Assembly: GCF_003050925.1 (NCBI RefSeq) | Contig: NZ_QAOV01000003.1 | Coordinates: 310,001-374,000, forward strand | Length of the DNA stretch: 64,000 nucleotides | Direction: 5' to 3' | Source: Pseudomonas sp. GV085 | GTDB taxonomy: Bacteria > Pseudomonadota > Gammaproteobacteria > Pseudomonadales > Pseudomonadaceae | Shown here: positions 30,435 through 38,262 of the stretch, piece by piece | Position numbering within the stretch: position 1 is the stretch's first letter | How the letters are laid out: every line of letters starts with the position of its first letter | The notes under the pieces: generated by a model | The model's input: the letters and a program-made list of their open reading frames with translations, nothing else | The model's database searches: none | What the model was told of the DNA's origin: nothing | Program-made: the position numbers and the translations under genes

Positions 30435-32819
30435 ATGCACTATTTGCTGATGTTGCTGTTGTGTTTGCCCCTCCTGGCAAACGCCGTCGAGTTCGATGAG
30501 TTCACTCAAAGCCTCCCCTTGGGCCGAACCCTGCAGGTCTACGAGGATGCAGGTGGTCAGGCGAGCATCGCGGATATCCGTGCGCAAGCGGCGGCTGGCA
30601 ACTTCAAAACGCACCAGAAAGACACGCTCAACGCCGGGTACTCGCGTTCGGTATTCTGGCTGAAAATCGACCTGCATTACCGTCCGGCCAATCCGGCGGC
30701 GCAACGGACCTGGCTGCTGGAATTGGCCTATCCGCCCCTCGATCATCTCGATCTCTATTTGCCCGATGCGGCCGGCAACTATCAGTTGGTCAGGCAGACC
30801 GGCGATGCCTTGCCGTTCGCCGGCCGCGAGATTCGTCAGAACAACTATTTGTTCGACCTGACGTTCAAGCCCGACCAGGCCGAAACCGTATTCTTGCGAT
30901 TGCAAAGCGAAGGCTCGATCCAGGCACCGGTAACCTTGTGGTCGAGCACCGCCTACCTCGAAGATCAGCCTGCGCGCCTCTACGTATTGGGGCTGATCTA
31001 CGGCGTGCTGCTGGGGATGCTGGTCTACAACCTGTTCATCTACCTCAGCGTGCGCGACACCAGTTACCTCTACTACATCTTCTATATCGCCTCGTTCGGC
31101 TTGTATCAGCTGTCGGTAAACGGTGCGGCTGTGCAGTATTTCTGGCCGGACAACCCTTGGTGGGCCAACGCCGCGACTCCGTTTTTCATCGGCTGTGCGG
31201 GGTTGTTCGGCAGTCAGTTCGCCCGAAGTTTCCTGCAAATGGCTACCCACAGTCGCTGGCTCGACCGCTTGTTGCTGGCGCTGGTTGCCTTCGGTGCGCT
31301 GGTGGTCGGACTGTCGTTGATGAGCAGTTACGCCCTGGCTCTGCGCCTGGCCACGGCACTGGCGCTGACGTTCACCGTGGTGATTTTTGCCGCCGGGATC
31401 TTTGCCTGGCTGCGGGGCCTGCGGGTGGCGCGGTATTTCATTATTGCCTGGTCGGCGTTTTTGCTCGGCGGCATCGTCAATACGCTAATGGTGCTGGGCT
31501 ACCTGCCGAACGTGTTCCTGACCATGTATTCCAGCCAGATCGGCTCGGCCATCGAAGTGGCGTTGCTGTCCCTGGCACTGGCCGACCGCATCAACGACAT
31601 GCGCGAGCAGCAGGCACAAACCCTGTTCGACGCCAGCCAGAAGCTTGAAGCGCTCAACCAGCAACTGGCTCGCAGCAACAAGCTCAAGGACGAGTTCCTT
31701 GCCACCCTGACCCACGAACTGCGCACGCCTATGAACGGTGTGATCGGTTCGCTGGAGCTGATGCAGACGGTCGAAATGGACCCGGAGCTCGAGCAGTATC
31801 AGCAGACGGCTGCGGGATCGGCGCGGGACATGATGCGCATGGTCAACGGCATCCTCACCCTCACCGAACTGCAGGCCGGTAAACTCAAGGCCTCGGCCGA
31901 CATCTTCAGCTTGCGCGGCATGGTCGAGGCACTGCGCATGCAGTTCGAGGGCAACGCATCGAGTAAGTCGCTGGACTTCAAGGTCGATATCGCCCCAGGT
32001 GTGCCGGATCGCTTGCACGGCGACAACGTCAAGATCGCGCAGTGCCTGGAATGTCTGCTGGATAATGCCATCAAGTTCACCAGGGTCGGCGGCCTGGCCC
32101 TGCGGGTGACCGGCAAGGCCATTGAGCCCGACCGGCTGGCGTTGACCTTCGCGGTGATCGATACGGGCATTGGCTTCACTGATTTGGGGGAGGCCACGAT
32201 GTATCAACGGTTCTTCCAGCTCGATGGCTCGATGACTCGTGAGTACGGTGGCCTGGGTGTTGGCCTGGCGATTTGCCGACAGTTGGTCGAATTGCTGGGT
32301 GGACGCCTGACGCATCGCACCGAGCCGGGACGCGGCAGCCGGTTTCAGCTGGATGTCGAAGTTGGGCTGCCGGTGGCCGAACGTCCGGTGATGCCGTTGA
32401 TGACCCGGGATTTTCCGCGCCTGCGCTTGCCTCAGGATTGTGCCGTGCTGTTGGTGGATAACAACAGCATCAGCCAGTTGGTGATGCGCGGCATGTTGCT
32501 CAAGCTGGGGTTCCGCGTGCGTACGGCTGATAGCGCCAATGTCGCACTCGATCTCTTGCAACGCGAAGTGTTTGACGCGGTGCTGGTCGACTGTCAGTTG
32601 CCGCTGCAGGGCGGTGAGTCGGTGTGCTGCCAGATCCGCGCGTTACCGGGTTATGCCGAGCTGCCGTTGTTCATGATCGCTCTGGGCGGCGAGCGTGAAC
32701 GCTGCCCGACCGGCGCGTTGATTGATCACTTGAACAAGCCGGTGAAATTCGAAGACTTGCAGGCCGCCCTCTACCGCCGTGTGCTCTGCTCGCAACAGGG
32801 CGAAAGCGCCGACAGTTAG
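30435..32819 (+). CDS. ladS: Hybrid sensor histidine kinase LadS (7TMR-DISM type)
   Basis: In P. aeruginosa LadS is a calcium-responsive kinase that passes phosphate to GacS, raising RsmY/RsmZ and favouring biofilm over acute virulence. The 794-residue protein has a signal peptide (LLMLLLCLPLLANAVEF), a periplasmic 7TMR-DISMED2 sensor (to about residue 180), seven transmembrane helices (about 185-385), a coiled linker, HisKA with H427 in TLTHELRTPMNGV, HATPase with GLGVGLAIC, and a receiver domain with phospho-acceptor D719 in VLVDCQLPLQ and the conserved lysine in LNKPVKF. Location beside thiD-thiE-hemL matches the P. aeruginosa locus. Orthology is strong; calcium sensing here is inference. 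Confidence 0.9.
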   Translation: MHYLLMLLLCLPLLANAVEFDEFTQSLPLGRTLQVYEDAGGQASIADIRAQAAAGNFKTHQKDTLNAGYSRSVFWLKIDLHYRPANPAAQRTWLLELAYPPLDHLDLYLPDAAGNYQLVRQTGDALPFAGREIRQNNYLFDLTFKPDQAETVFLRLQSEGSIQAPVTLWSSTAYLEDQPARLYVLGLIYGVLLGMLVYNLFIYLSVRDTSYLYYIFYIASFGLYQLSVNGAAVQYFWPDNPWWANAATPFFIGCAGLFGSQFARSFLQMATHSRWLDRLLLALVAFGALVVGLSLMSSYALALRLATALALTFTVVIFAAGIFAWLRGLRVARYFIIAWSAFLLGGIVNTLMVLGYLPNVFLTMYSSQIGSAIEVALLSLALADRINDMREQQAQTLFDASQKLEALNQQLARSNKLKDEFLATLTHELRTPMNGVIGSLELMQTVEMDPELEQYQQTAAGSARDMMRMVNGILTLTELQAGKLKASADIFSLRGMVEALRMQFEGNASSKSLDFKVDIAPGVPDRLHGDNVKIAQCLECLLDNAIKFTRVGGLALRVTGKAIEPDRLALTFAVIDTGIGFTDLGEATMYQRFFQLDGSMTREYGGLGVGLAICRQLVELLGGRLTHRTEPGRGSRFQLDVEVGLPVAERPVMPLMTRDFPRLRLPQDCAVLLVDNNSISQLVMRGMLLKLGFRVRTADSANVALDLLQREVFDAVLVDCQLPLQGGESVCCQIRALPGYAELPLFMIALGGERERCPTGALIDHLNKPVKFEDLQAALYRRVLCSQQGESADS

Positions 32820-32838
32820 GCGGATATGACACTTTGAA

Positions 32839-32876
32839 CGGCCGAGGGGCGGTGCTTAACTGAAGTCCCTTGGCCG
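32839..32876. repeat. Inverted repeat between ladS and the aidB-like gene
   Basis: CGGCCGAGGG (32839-32848) can pair with CCCTTGGCCG (32867-32876) with two G-T pairs and an 18-base loop. There is no T-run. It ends just before the AAGGAG of the next gene, so an operator or 5' leader hairpin is as likely as a weak terminator. Confidence 0.35.
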
Positions 32877-32893
32877 ACCAAAGGAGCCCTGTC

Positions 32894-34543
32894 ATGAACC
32901 TGCATCAGTTCGCCGAAACCCACGAAGTCACCAACCAGCCTCCGTCACTGGACGGCGTCAACCTGTACCGCATCGACTTGCCGTTGCAGGAATGGTCGCG
33001 GCGCTTCGGGGCCGGTTGGGCCGAGTCGCGGATCGACGCCTACGGCGCACTGGCCGGTGGCCCGTTGATGGAAGCCGGGTTCCTGGCCAATCAGAACAAG
33101 CCGGTGTTCAACAGCCATGACCGGTATGGTAATCGTATCGATCTGGTGGAGTTTCACCCGGCCTATCACGAACTGATGCGTACGGCAGTTGAGCATGGCT
33201 TGACCTCATTGCCCTGGGCTCATCCGCAGTCCGGCGCCCACGTGGCCCGCGCTTCCATGACTTACTTGCACAGCCAGGCCGAGGCCGGCAGCGGCTGCCC
33301 GCTGACCATGACCTTCGCCAGCGTTCCGGCCATGCGTCTGCAACCGGACCTGGCTGAAAAATGGCTGCCGAAAATCCTCGCCACCGAATACGATCCGCGC
33401 AACGTCGGCATGGCCCACAAGGCCGGGGTCACCATCGGCATGGCCATGACCGAGAAGCAGGGCGGCACCGATGTGCGGGCCAATACCACCAAGGCGTATC
33501 CGGTCGGTGCCAGCGGTCCGGGCCAGGCCTATGAGCTGGTGGGGCACAAGTGGTTTTGCTCGGCGCCGATGTGCGACGCGTTCCTGACACTGGCGCAGAC
33601 CGACAAGGGCCTGACCTGTTTCCTGTTGCCGCGTCACCGCCCGGACGACACACGCAATCAGTTCTACATCCAGCGCCTGAAGAACAAGCTCGGCAACTGC
33701 TCCAACGCCTCCAGTGAAGTGGAGTTCCGTGGTGCGCTGGCGTGGATGGTCGGTGAAGAGGGCCGGGGTGTTCCAACGATCATCGAAATGGTCGCCATGA
33801 CCCGCTTCGATTGCATGGTCGGTTCCAGTTCACTGATGCGTCAGGCGCTGACTCAGGCCAGCCATCACTGCGCTCACCGCTCGGTTGGCGGCAAACTGCT
33901 CAGCAAACAGCCGTTGATGCAGAACGTGCTGGCGGATCTGGCGCTGGAAAGTGAAGCCGCCCTGGCCTTGAGCCTGCGCATGGGGCGGGCACTGGATCAT
34001 CTGGACGATTCGCAGGAAGCCAAATTCGCCCGACTGGTGACGGCGGTGGGCAAGTACTGGATCTGCAAGCGGGCGCCGGCCATGATCAACGAAGCCGCCG
34101 AATGCATGGGCGGCGCGGGTTATGTCGAAGAGAGCATCCTGCCGCGGCTTTACCGCGAGGCACCAGTGAATTCGACGTGGGAAGGCTCCGGCAACGTGCA
34201 ATGTCTCGACGTGCTGCGTGCCCTGTCGAAAGAACCGGGTGTGCTCGACGCGCTGTTCAGTGAGTTGGGCGATGGCCATGGCGACAAGCGCCTGGCTGCG
34301 CACATCCATCAATTGCAGGCGGCCTTCAAGGACACCAGCGACATCCAATACCGCGCCCGCCAACTGACTGAAGACATCGCCTTGGGGTTGCAGGCCAAGT
34401 TGTTGCTGGAGGCCGGGAATGCGGTGGTCAGTGATGCCTTCATCGCCAGTCGTCTGGTGGGTGGCGGCCGAGTGTATGGCGCATTGCCACGAGGCCTGGA
34501 CGTAGAAACCATTGTCGCCCGCTCGACCCCGCAAGGGTACTGA
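32894..34543 (+). CDS. aidB: AidB-like acyl-CoA dehydrogenase family protein
   Basis: FAD-containing acyl-CoA dehydrogenase fold, closest in pattern to E. coli AidB, which binds DNA and is induced by alkylating agents. The ATG at 32894 has AAGGAG upstream and gives 549 residues (AidB is 541). Shared blocks include SGAHVARASMTYLHSQAEAG, GMAMTEKQGGTDVRANTT, LVGHKWFCSAPMCDAF, LKNKLGNCSNASSEVEF, MTRFDCMVGSSSLMRQA and REAPVNSTWEGSGNVQCLDVLR. Whether it acts in alkylation defence or in catabolism cannot be told from sequence. A REP-type repeat follows the stop. Confidence 0.85.
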   Translation: MNLHQFAETHEVTNQPPSLDGVNLYRIDLPLQEWSRRFGAGWAESRIDAYGALAGGPLMEAGFLANQNKPVFNSHDRYGNRIDLVEFHPAYHELMRTAVEHGLTSLPWAHPQSGAHVARASMTYLHSQAEAGSGCPLTMTFASVPAMRLQPDLAEKWLPKILATEYDPRNVGMAHKAGVTIGMAMTEKQGGTDVRANTTKAYPVGASGPGQAYELVGHKWFCSAPMCDAFLTLAQTDKGLTCFLLPRHRPDDTRNQFYIQRLKNKLGNCSNASSEVEFRGALAWMVGEEGRGVPTIIEMVAMTRFDCMVGSSSLMRQALTQASHHCAHRSVGGKLLSKQPLMQNVLADLALESEAALALSLRMGRALDHLDDSQEAKFARLVTAVGKYWICKRAPAMINEAAECMGGAGYVEESILPRLYREAPVNSTWEGSGNVQCLDVLRALSKEPGVLDALFSELGDGHGDKRLAAHIHQLQAAFKDTSDIQYRARQLTEDIALGLQAKLLLEAGNAVVSDAFIASRLVGGGRVYGALPRGLDVETIVARSTPQGY

Positions 34544-34551
34544 TTGGTTAA

Positions 34552-34626
34552 AAAATCGCAGCCTGCGGCAGCTCCTACGGGTGCACGACGAGCCCTTGTA
34601 GGAGCTGCCGCAGGCTGCGATCTTTT
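34552..34626. repeat. REP-type inverted repeat, GCAGCCTGCGGCAGC class
   Basis: Core arms 34556-34578 and 34598-34620 are perfectly complementary (23 bases); a two-base gap breaks the pairing at the outer A/T ends. The right end finishes in a run of T (34622-34627), which could make it a functional terminator for the aidB-like gene. Confidence 0.88.
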
Positions 34627-34696
34627 TTGGCTGTTCCCGTGAAGCGACGATGCAGGCAAGATGAAGGTCTGCAAGTCAGAACACAGGATGCTGATC

Positions 34697-36160
34697 GTGA
34701 CCGAAGCTTTTATTGTCGTTCAAACCGCCGAGCAAGCCGTGGATCGGCTTGCACTCTTGCACAATCGTGCAACCACCGCGCTGAGCCAGGCGCTCAAGCG
34801 TTACCTCAAGGATCGCGTCGAGCCTGATGCCGAGCAGCGAGCGCAGTTCCGTTATCCCGAGCTGCGCCTGACCTACCTTTGCCAGGGCGAAGTCCCGCAG
34901 ACCACCCGTGCCTACGCCAAAGTCCAGTTGCCGGGCACCTACAGCGTCACGGTCACCCATCCGTCGGCATTCCGTAAGTACCTGCTGGAACAGCTGGTTC
35001 CGCTGATGCACGACTTCACCGTGACCGTGGAAGTCGGTGTCAGCGAGCAGAACATCCCGTATCCGTATGTGGTCGAGCAGGGCGATGAACTGGGGGGTTC
35101 CGGCGTCACCGCTGCCGTGCTGGCGCGGGTGTTCCCGAGTACCGACCTGTCGGCCGCGACCGATGGCATTGCCGACGGTTTGTACGATTGGGAAAACACC
35201 GATCCGCTGCCCCTGGCCCTGTTCGATGCCGCGCGGGTGGATTTCTCCCTGCGCCGACTGGTGCATTACACCGGCAGCGACTGGCGGCATGTGCAGCCGT
35301 GGATTCTGCTGACCAACTATCACCGCTACGTCGACCAGTTCATCGTCCATGGTCTGGAGCAACTGCGCAAAGATCCGCGCTTCGTGCGCATGGTGCTGCC
35401 GGGAAATGTGATCATCGAGAAGGGCATGGATCACGGCGAAGCCTCGGCGATTGCCGCCGGCGTGGTCTGGCACCGCTACCAGATGCCGGCCTATCACCTG
35501 ATCGCCAGTGACGGCCACGGCGTGACGCTGGTCAACATCGGCGTCGGCCCGTCCAATGCCAAGAACATCACCGACCACTTGGCCGTGCTGCGCCCGCATT
35601 GCTGGTTGATGATCGGTCACTGCGGCGGTTTGCGTCAGTCGCAGACCATTGGCGACTACGTGCTGGCCCACGCTTACATGCGTCGCGACGGCATTCTCGA
35701 CCGGGTGGTGCCGCCGAACATTCCGATTCCGGCGTTGGCCGAAGTGCAGCTGGCGCTTCAGCAAGCGGCGGCCAACGTCACCGGCGAGAAGGGCGACGAA
35801 CTGAAGAAGCGCCTGCGTACCGGCACCGTGCTGACCTACGACGACCGTAACTGGGAACTGCGTTGGGCCCAGGAACGGCCGCTGATCAACCTGTCCCGCG
35901 CCGTGGCGGTGGACATGGAAAGCGGCACCATTGCAGCGCAAGGTTATCGTTTGCGGGTGCCATACGGCACGTTGCTGTGCGTCTCGGACAAGCCGTTGCA
36001 CAGCGAAATCAAGCTGCCGGGTTCGGCCAACGCCTTCTATGAGCGCGCGGTCAGCCAGCACTTGAAGATCGGTATCGAGGCGGTGGATCTGTTGCGCACC
36101 GAGCTCAACTCACTGCACTCGCGCAAACTGCGCAGTTTCGACGAGCCGCCGTTCCGCTGA
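34697..36160 (+). CDS. amn: AMP nucleosidase
   Basis: Hydrolyses AMP to adenine and ribose 5-phosphate, helping purine balance. The C-terminal nucleoside-phosphorylase-like domain carries DMESGTIAAQGYRLRVPYGT and VSDKPLHSEIKLPG, and the family stretch VLPGNVIIEKGMDHGEASA lies centrally. I choose the GTG at 34697 (MTEAFIVVQTAEQ) because AGGA lies eight bases upstream and the N-terminus matches the family; ATGs at 34688 and 34661 are alternatives. The length is 487 residues. Confidence 0.93.
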   Translation: MTEAFIVVQTAEQAVDRLALLHNRATTALSQALKRYLKDRVEPDAEQRAQFRYPELRLTYLCQGEVPQTTRAYAKVQLPGTYSVTVTHPSAFRKYLLEQLVPLMHDFTVTVEVGVSEQNIPYPYVVEQGDELGGSGVTAAVLARVFPSTDLSAATDGIADGLYDWENTDPLPLALFDAARVDFSLRRLVHYTGSDWRHVQPWILLTNYHRYVDQFIVHGLEQLRKDPRFVRMVLPGNVIIEKGMDHGEASAIAAGVVWHRYQMPAYHLIASDGHGVTLVNIGVGPSNAKNITDHLAVLRPHCWLMIGHCGGLRQSQTIGDYVLAHAYMRRDGILDRVVPPNIPIPALAEVQLALQQAAANVTGEKGDELKKRLRTGTVLTYDDRNWELRWAQERPLINLSRAVAVDMESGTIAAQGYRLRVPYGTLLCVSDKPLHSEIKLPGSANAFYERAVSQHLKIGIEAVDLLRTELNSLHSRKLRSFDEPPFR

Positions 36161-36180
36161 TCGTTGTCATGGTCATTTGA

Positions 36181-36213
36181 CGGTCAGGCCACTAGCATAG
36201 TGAGCCCTGACCG
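36181..36213. repeat. Inverted repeat between amn and rluE
   Basis: CGGTCAGG (36181-36188) pairs with CCTGACCG (36206-36213) around a 17-base loop. It lies 21 bases after amn and 18 bases before rluE. No strong T-run, so the function is uncertain. Confidence 0.35.
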
Positions 36214-36231
36214 TTAGATGTTCTCTTTGCC

Positions 36232-36867
36232 ATGTCCCGTCCTCAACGCCCCGTTTCCCGCCGCCCTGGCGCGAAACCCTCCCCTTCAGCCCCGCGCCGT
36301 GTCGCCAAGGCGCCGCCGGCCGAGCCGAAACTGATCCTGTTCAACAAACCGTTCGATGTGCTGACGCAATTCAGTGATGGCGAAGGACGCGCGACGCTCA
36401 AGGATTACATCGATGTACCGGGAATCTATCCGGCCGGACGACTGGACCGCGACAGCGAAGGCTTGTTGCTGCTGACCAACGACGGTCAGCTTCAGGCGCG
36501 GATCGCTGATCCGAAACACAAACTGGCCAAGACCTATTGGGTGCAGGTCGAGGGCGAACCGAGCGCCGAGCAGTTGCAGCGCTTGCGTGACGGCGTCGAA
36601 TTGAATGACGGCATGACCTTGCCCGCCGAGGCGCGGCAACTGGACGAACCCGAGTTGTGGCCGCGCAATCCGCCGGTGCGCTTTCGTAAAAGCGTGCCGA
36701 CCAGTTGGCTGGAGTTGGTTATTCGCGAAGGACGCAACCGCCAGGTGCGGCGCATGACCGCAGCGGTCGGTTTGCCGACGCTGCGCCTGGTACGGGTCAG
36801 AATCGGTGACTGGACGATCGAAGGGCTCGATCAGGGACAGTGGAAAGAAGTGTCGGCGCGCTTATAA
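36232..36867 (+). CDS. rluE: 23S rRNA pseudouridine2457 synthase RluE
   Basis: RsuA-family pseudouridine synthase predicted to modify position 2457 of 23S rRNA. The 211-residue protein has no S4 domain, as in RluE. It starts with a basic, proline-rich 30-residue tail, then [27 protein letters not shown], the catalytic aspartate in [15 protein letters not shown], and the C-terminal [25 protein letters not shown]. The stop overlaps that of the following minus-strand gene: TTATAA at 36862-36867 gives both stop codons. Confidence 0.93.
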   Translation: MSRPQRPVSRRPGAKPSPSAPRRVAKAPPAEPKLILFNKPFDVLTQFSDGEGRATLKDYIDVPGIYPAGRLDRDSEGLLLLTNDGQLQARIADPKHKLAKTYWVQVEGEPSAEQLQRLRDGVELNDGMTLPAEARQLDEPELWPRNPPVRFRKSVPTSWLELVIREGRNRQVRRMTAAVGLPTLRLVRVRIGDWTIEGLDQGQWKEVSARL

Positions 36868-37071
36868 GGCGCCGGACTCGATCAGGCCGATCACCACGCT
36901 CTTGATGACGAACGCCGCCACGCCCAGGCCCAGCACGAAGAACAGAATGAACGAGCCAAAGCGCCCGGCCTTGGACTTCTTCGCCAGATCCCAGACGATG
37001 AAACCCATGAAAATGATCAGGATGCTGACCAGTCCGGTCATCATCCACTCTTCGAAAACGGCAGGATCCAT
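36862..37071 (-). CDS. DUF2788 family small membrane protein
   Basis: A 69-residue protein with two transmembrane helices (about residues 10-30 and 40-62) separated by a basic loop KKSKAGRFG, matching DUF2788. The function is unknown. It begins [14 protein letters not shown]. It is tail-to-tail with rluE and lies downstream of an Lrp-type gene on the same strand, with a rearranged REP-type repeat between them. Confidence 0.85.
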   Translation of the reverse strand: MDPAVFEEWMMTGLVSILIIFMGFIVWDLAKKSKAGRFGSFILFFVLGLGVAAFVIKSVVIGLIESGAL

Positions 37072-37197
37072 CGAACATCTCCAGCGCGGGCGTGGCTAAA
37101 AGGGCGCGGGGAGTATACGCCCGCGCGGGTTCGCGCTGTATTGACCTGCGTCGGTGTGTCGCAGTCATTCGTCGCCCGGCCTGACAACCGACCTGCT

Positions 37198-37311
37198 CTT
37201 GTAGGAGCTGCCGCAGGCTGCGATCTTTTGATCTTGCCTTTTAAAAACAAGATCAAAAGATCGCAGCCTCGTTTCACTCGACAGCTCCTACCAGCTCCTA
37301 CCAGCTCCTAC
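37198..37311. repeat. Composite REP-type repeat with mixed arms and a 10-bp triplication
   Basis: The left arm (37198-37220) is the usual GCAGCCTGCGGCAGC class. The inner 16 bases 37221-37236 pair perfectly with 37248-37263. The right arm then departs: GCGG is replaced by CGTTTCACTCGA (37270-37281), followed by CAGCTCCTAC three times in tandem (37282-37291, 37292-37301, 37302-37311). This looks like a recombinant of two repeat variants followed by slippage. Confidence 0.8.
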
Positions 37312-37332
37312 AGGCGCCTACAGAAGTGCTAC

Positions 37333-37812
37333 TTAGCTACGCAGATGAGTCAACGGCAGTTCAGTGCTATTGAGCACCTGATTCAGCACAAAACTCGACC
37401 GCACACTGGTCACCCCTTCAATCCGGGTCAGATGCCCGAGCAGCAGTTTCTGGTAGTGATCCATGTCCGGTACCACGACCTTGAGTTGATAGTCGGCATC
37501 CATTCCGGTCACCAGGCTGCATTCGAGCACTTGGGGCAGGGTGCGGATGGCCGCTTCGAAGTTTTCGAAACGCTCCGGCGTGTGACGGTCCATGCCGATC
37601 AGTACATAGGCCGTCAGGCTCAGGCCGAGCATTTTACGGTCGAGCAGGGCGACCTGGCGGGAAATGTAGCCGTCGTCTTCCAGTTGCTTGACCCGCCGCG
37701 AGCACGGCGAAGGCGACAGGCCGATGCGCTCGGCCAGCTCCTGGTTGGAGATGCGCGCGTCGCGCTGCAATTCCGCCAAAATACTCAGGTCGTAACGGTC
37801 GAGCTTGCTCAT
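37333..37812 (-). CDS. Lrp/AsnC family transcriptional regulator
   Basis: DNA-binding regulator of amino-acid metabolism genes. The 159-residue protein has an N-terminal AsnC-type helix-turn-helix (ILAELQRDARISNQELAERI then GLSPSPCSRRVKQLEDDGYI) and a C-terminal RAM effector/oligomer domain (VLECSLVTGMDADYQLKVVV). The ATG at 37812 has AAAGGA seven bases upstream; a TTG one codon earlier is less likely. Its target is not evident. The gene is divergent from the structured region at 37936-38128, which could be a target. Confidence 0.92.
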   Translation of the reverse strand: MSKLDRYDLSILAELQRDARISNQELAERIGLSPSPCSRRVKQLEDDGYISRQVALLDRKMLGLSLTAYVLIGMDRHTPERFENFEAAIRTLPQVLECSLVTGMDADYQLKVVVPDMDHYQKLLLGHLTRIEGVTSVRSSFVLNQVLNSTELPLTHLRS

Positions 37813-37935
37813 CAAACGGTCCTTTGTCGTAACTATTGCGGAGGATTATGTATCCGTGGTTAAAAATTGCGCAAGTGATGTTTAATCAAGCAATCTTCGC
37901 AATCCTCTGCCGGCGCTCCCGGCCTATTCTTATCA
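37813..37935. promoter_or_regulatory. Divergent region upstream of the Lrp gene
   Basis: Non-coding, AT-richer than its surroundings. TATTCT at 37925-37930 on the plus strand could be a -10 box for the transcript that ends at the terminator near 38128; the -35 is not clear. No convincing Lrp box was identified by eye. Confidence 0.35.
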
Positions 37936-38128
37936 CCAGAATCACTGCTCGGACAAACAGTCCAGTGCGGCTCGCCCAATCAGGCCCGCCGCGGTCGCCA
38001 CCCCCACCGGGGATGTGCCGGCCCCCGAGCTACACACTGTCCAGAAGACGGCGTGAGGTGAGCCGGCGCCACAAGCGTCGAGCCAGGACGAAGTTCTCCA
38101 AGGGGAGGCCGACGGGTCTCCCCTTTTT
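37936..38128 (+). ncRNA. Candidate structured small RNA or leader ending in a strong terminator
   Basis: About 190 bases without a believable gene, GC-rich and able to fold. One hairpin pairs GGAC with GTCC and CACT with AGTG (37943-37967). GCTCG (37970-37974) pairs with CGAGC (38026-38030), and CCCC..GGGG and CCGG..CCGG pairs lie inside. The 3' end is an 11-bp intrinsic terminator. The plus-strand frame here is open but arginine/proline-rich and resembles no protein. It could be an independent sRNA, or an attenuated leader of the DUF6515 gene 135 bases on. I could not match it to RsmY/Z, 4.5S, 6S or a known riboswitch. Confidence 0.45.
38100..38128 (+). terminator. Intrinsic terminator with GACG tetraloop
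   Basis: An 11-bp stem (38100-38110 with 38115-38125, one G-T pair), a GACG loop (38111-38114) and TTTTT (38124-38128). It is one of the two best terminators in the window, yet it follows no plus-strand coding gene; this is the main evidence for an RNA gene upstream. Confidence 0.85.
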
Positions 38129-38262
38129 CTTGCGTGGAATTTGCTGCCGTGAATAAAAGAGCGGCCCTCAATAAATAAGTTGCGTGACAGATAACCTGTA
38201 GCAGAACCGGCCCGTGCTTTCCCAGTCTTATGTACAGGCCCTAGCACGCAATGAGGAAAAGC

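Noticed and set aside
37936..38128. Assignment of the structured region as RsmX/Y/Z or a cobalamin riboswitch
   Set aside because: A few GGA triplets and one AGCCAGGA-like string are present, but they are not in hairpin loops in the repeated way of Rsm RNAs, and the other riboswitch consensus blocks are missing.
37836..38156. A plus-strand frame in the gap upstream of DUF6515
   Set aside because: Arg/Pro/Ser-rich, no ribosome site or family likeness, and it runs through the intrinsic terminator at 38100-38128; better explained as RNA.
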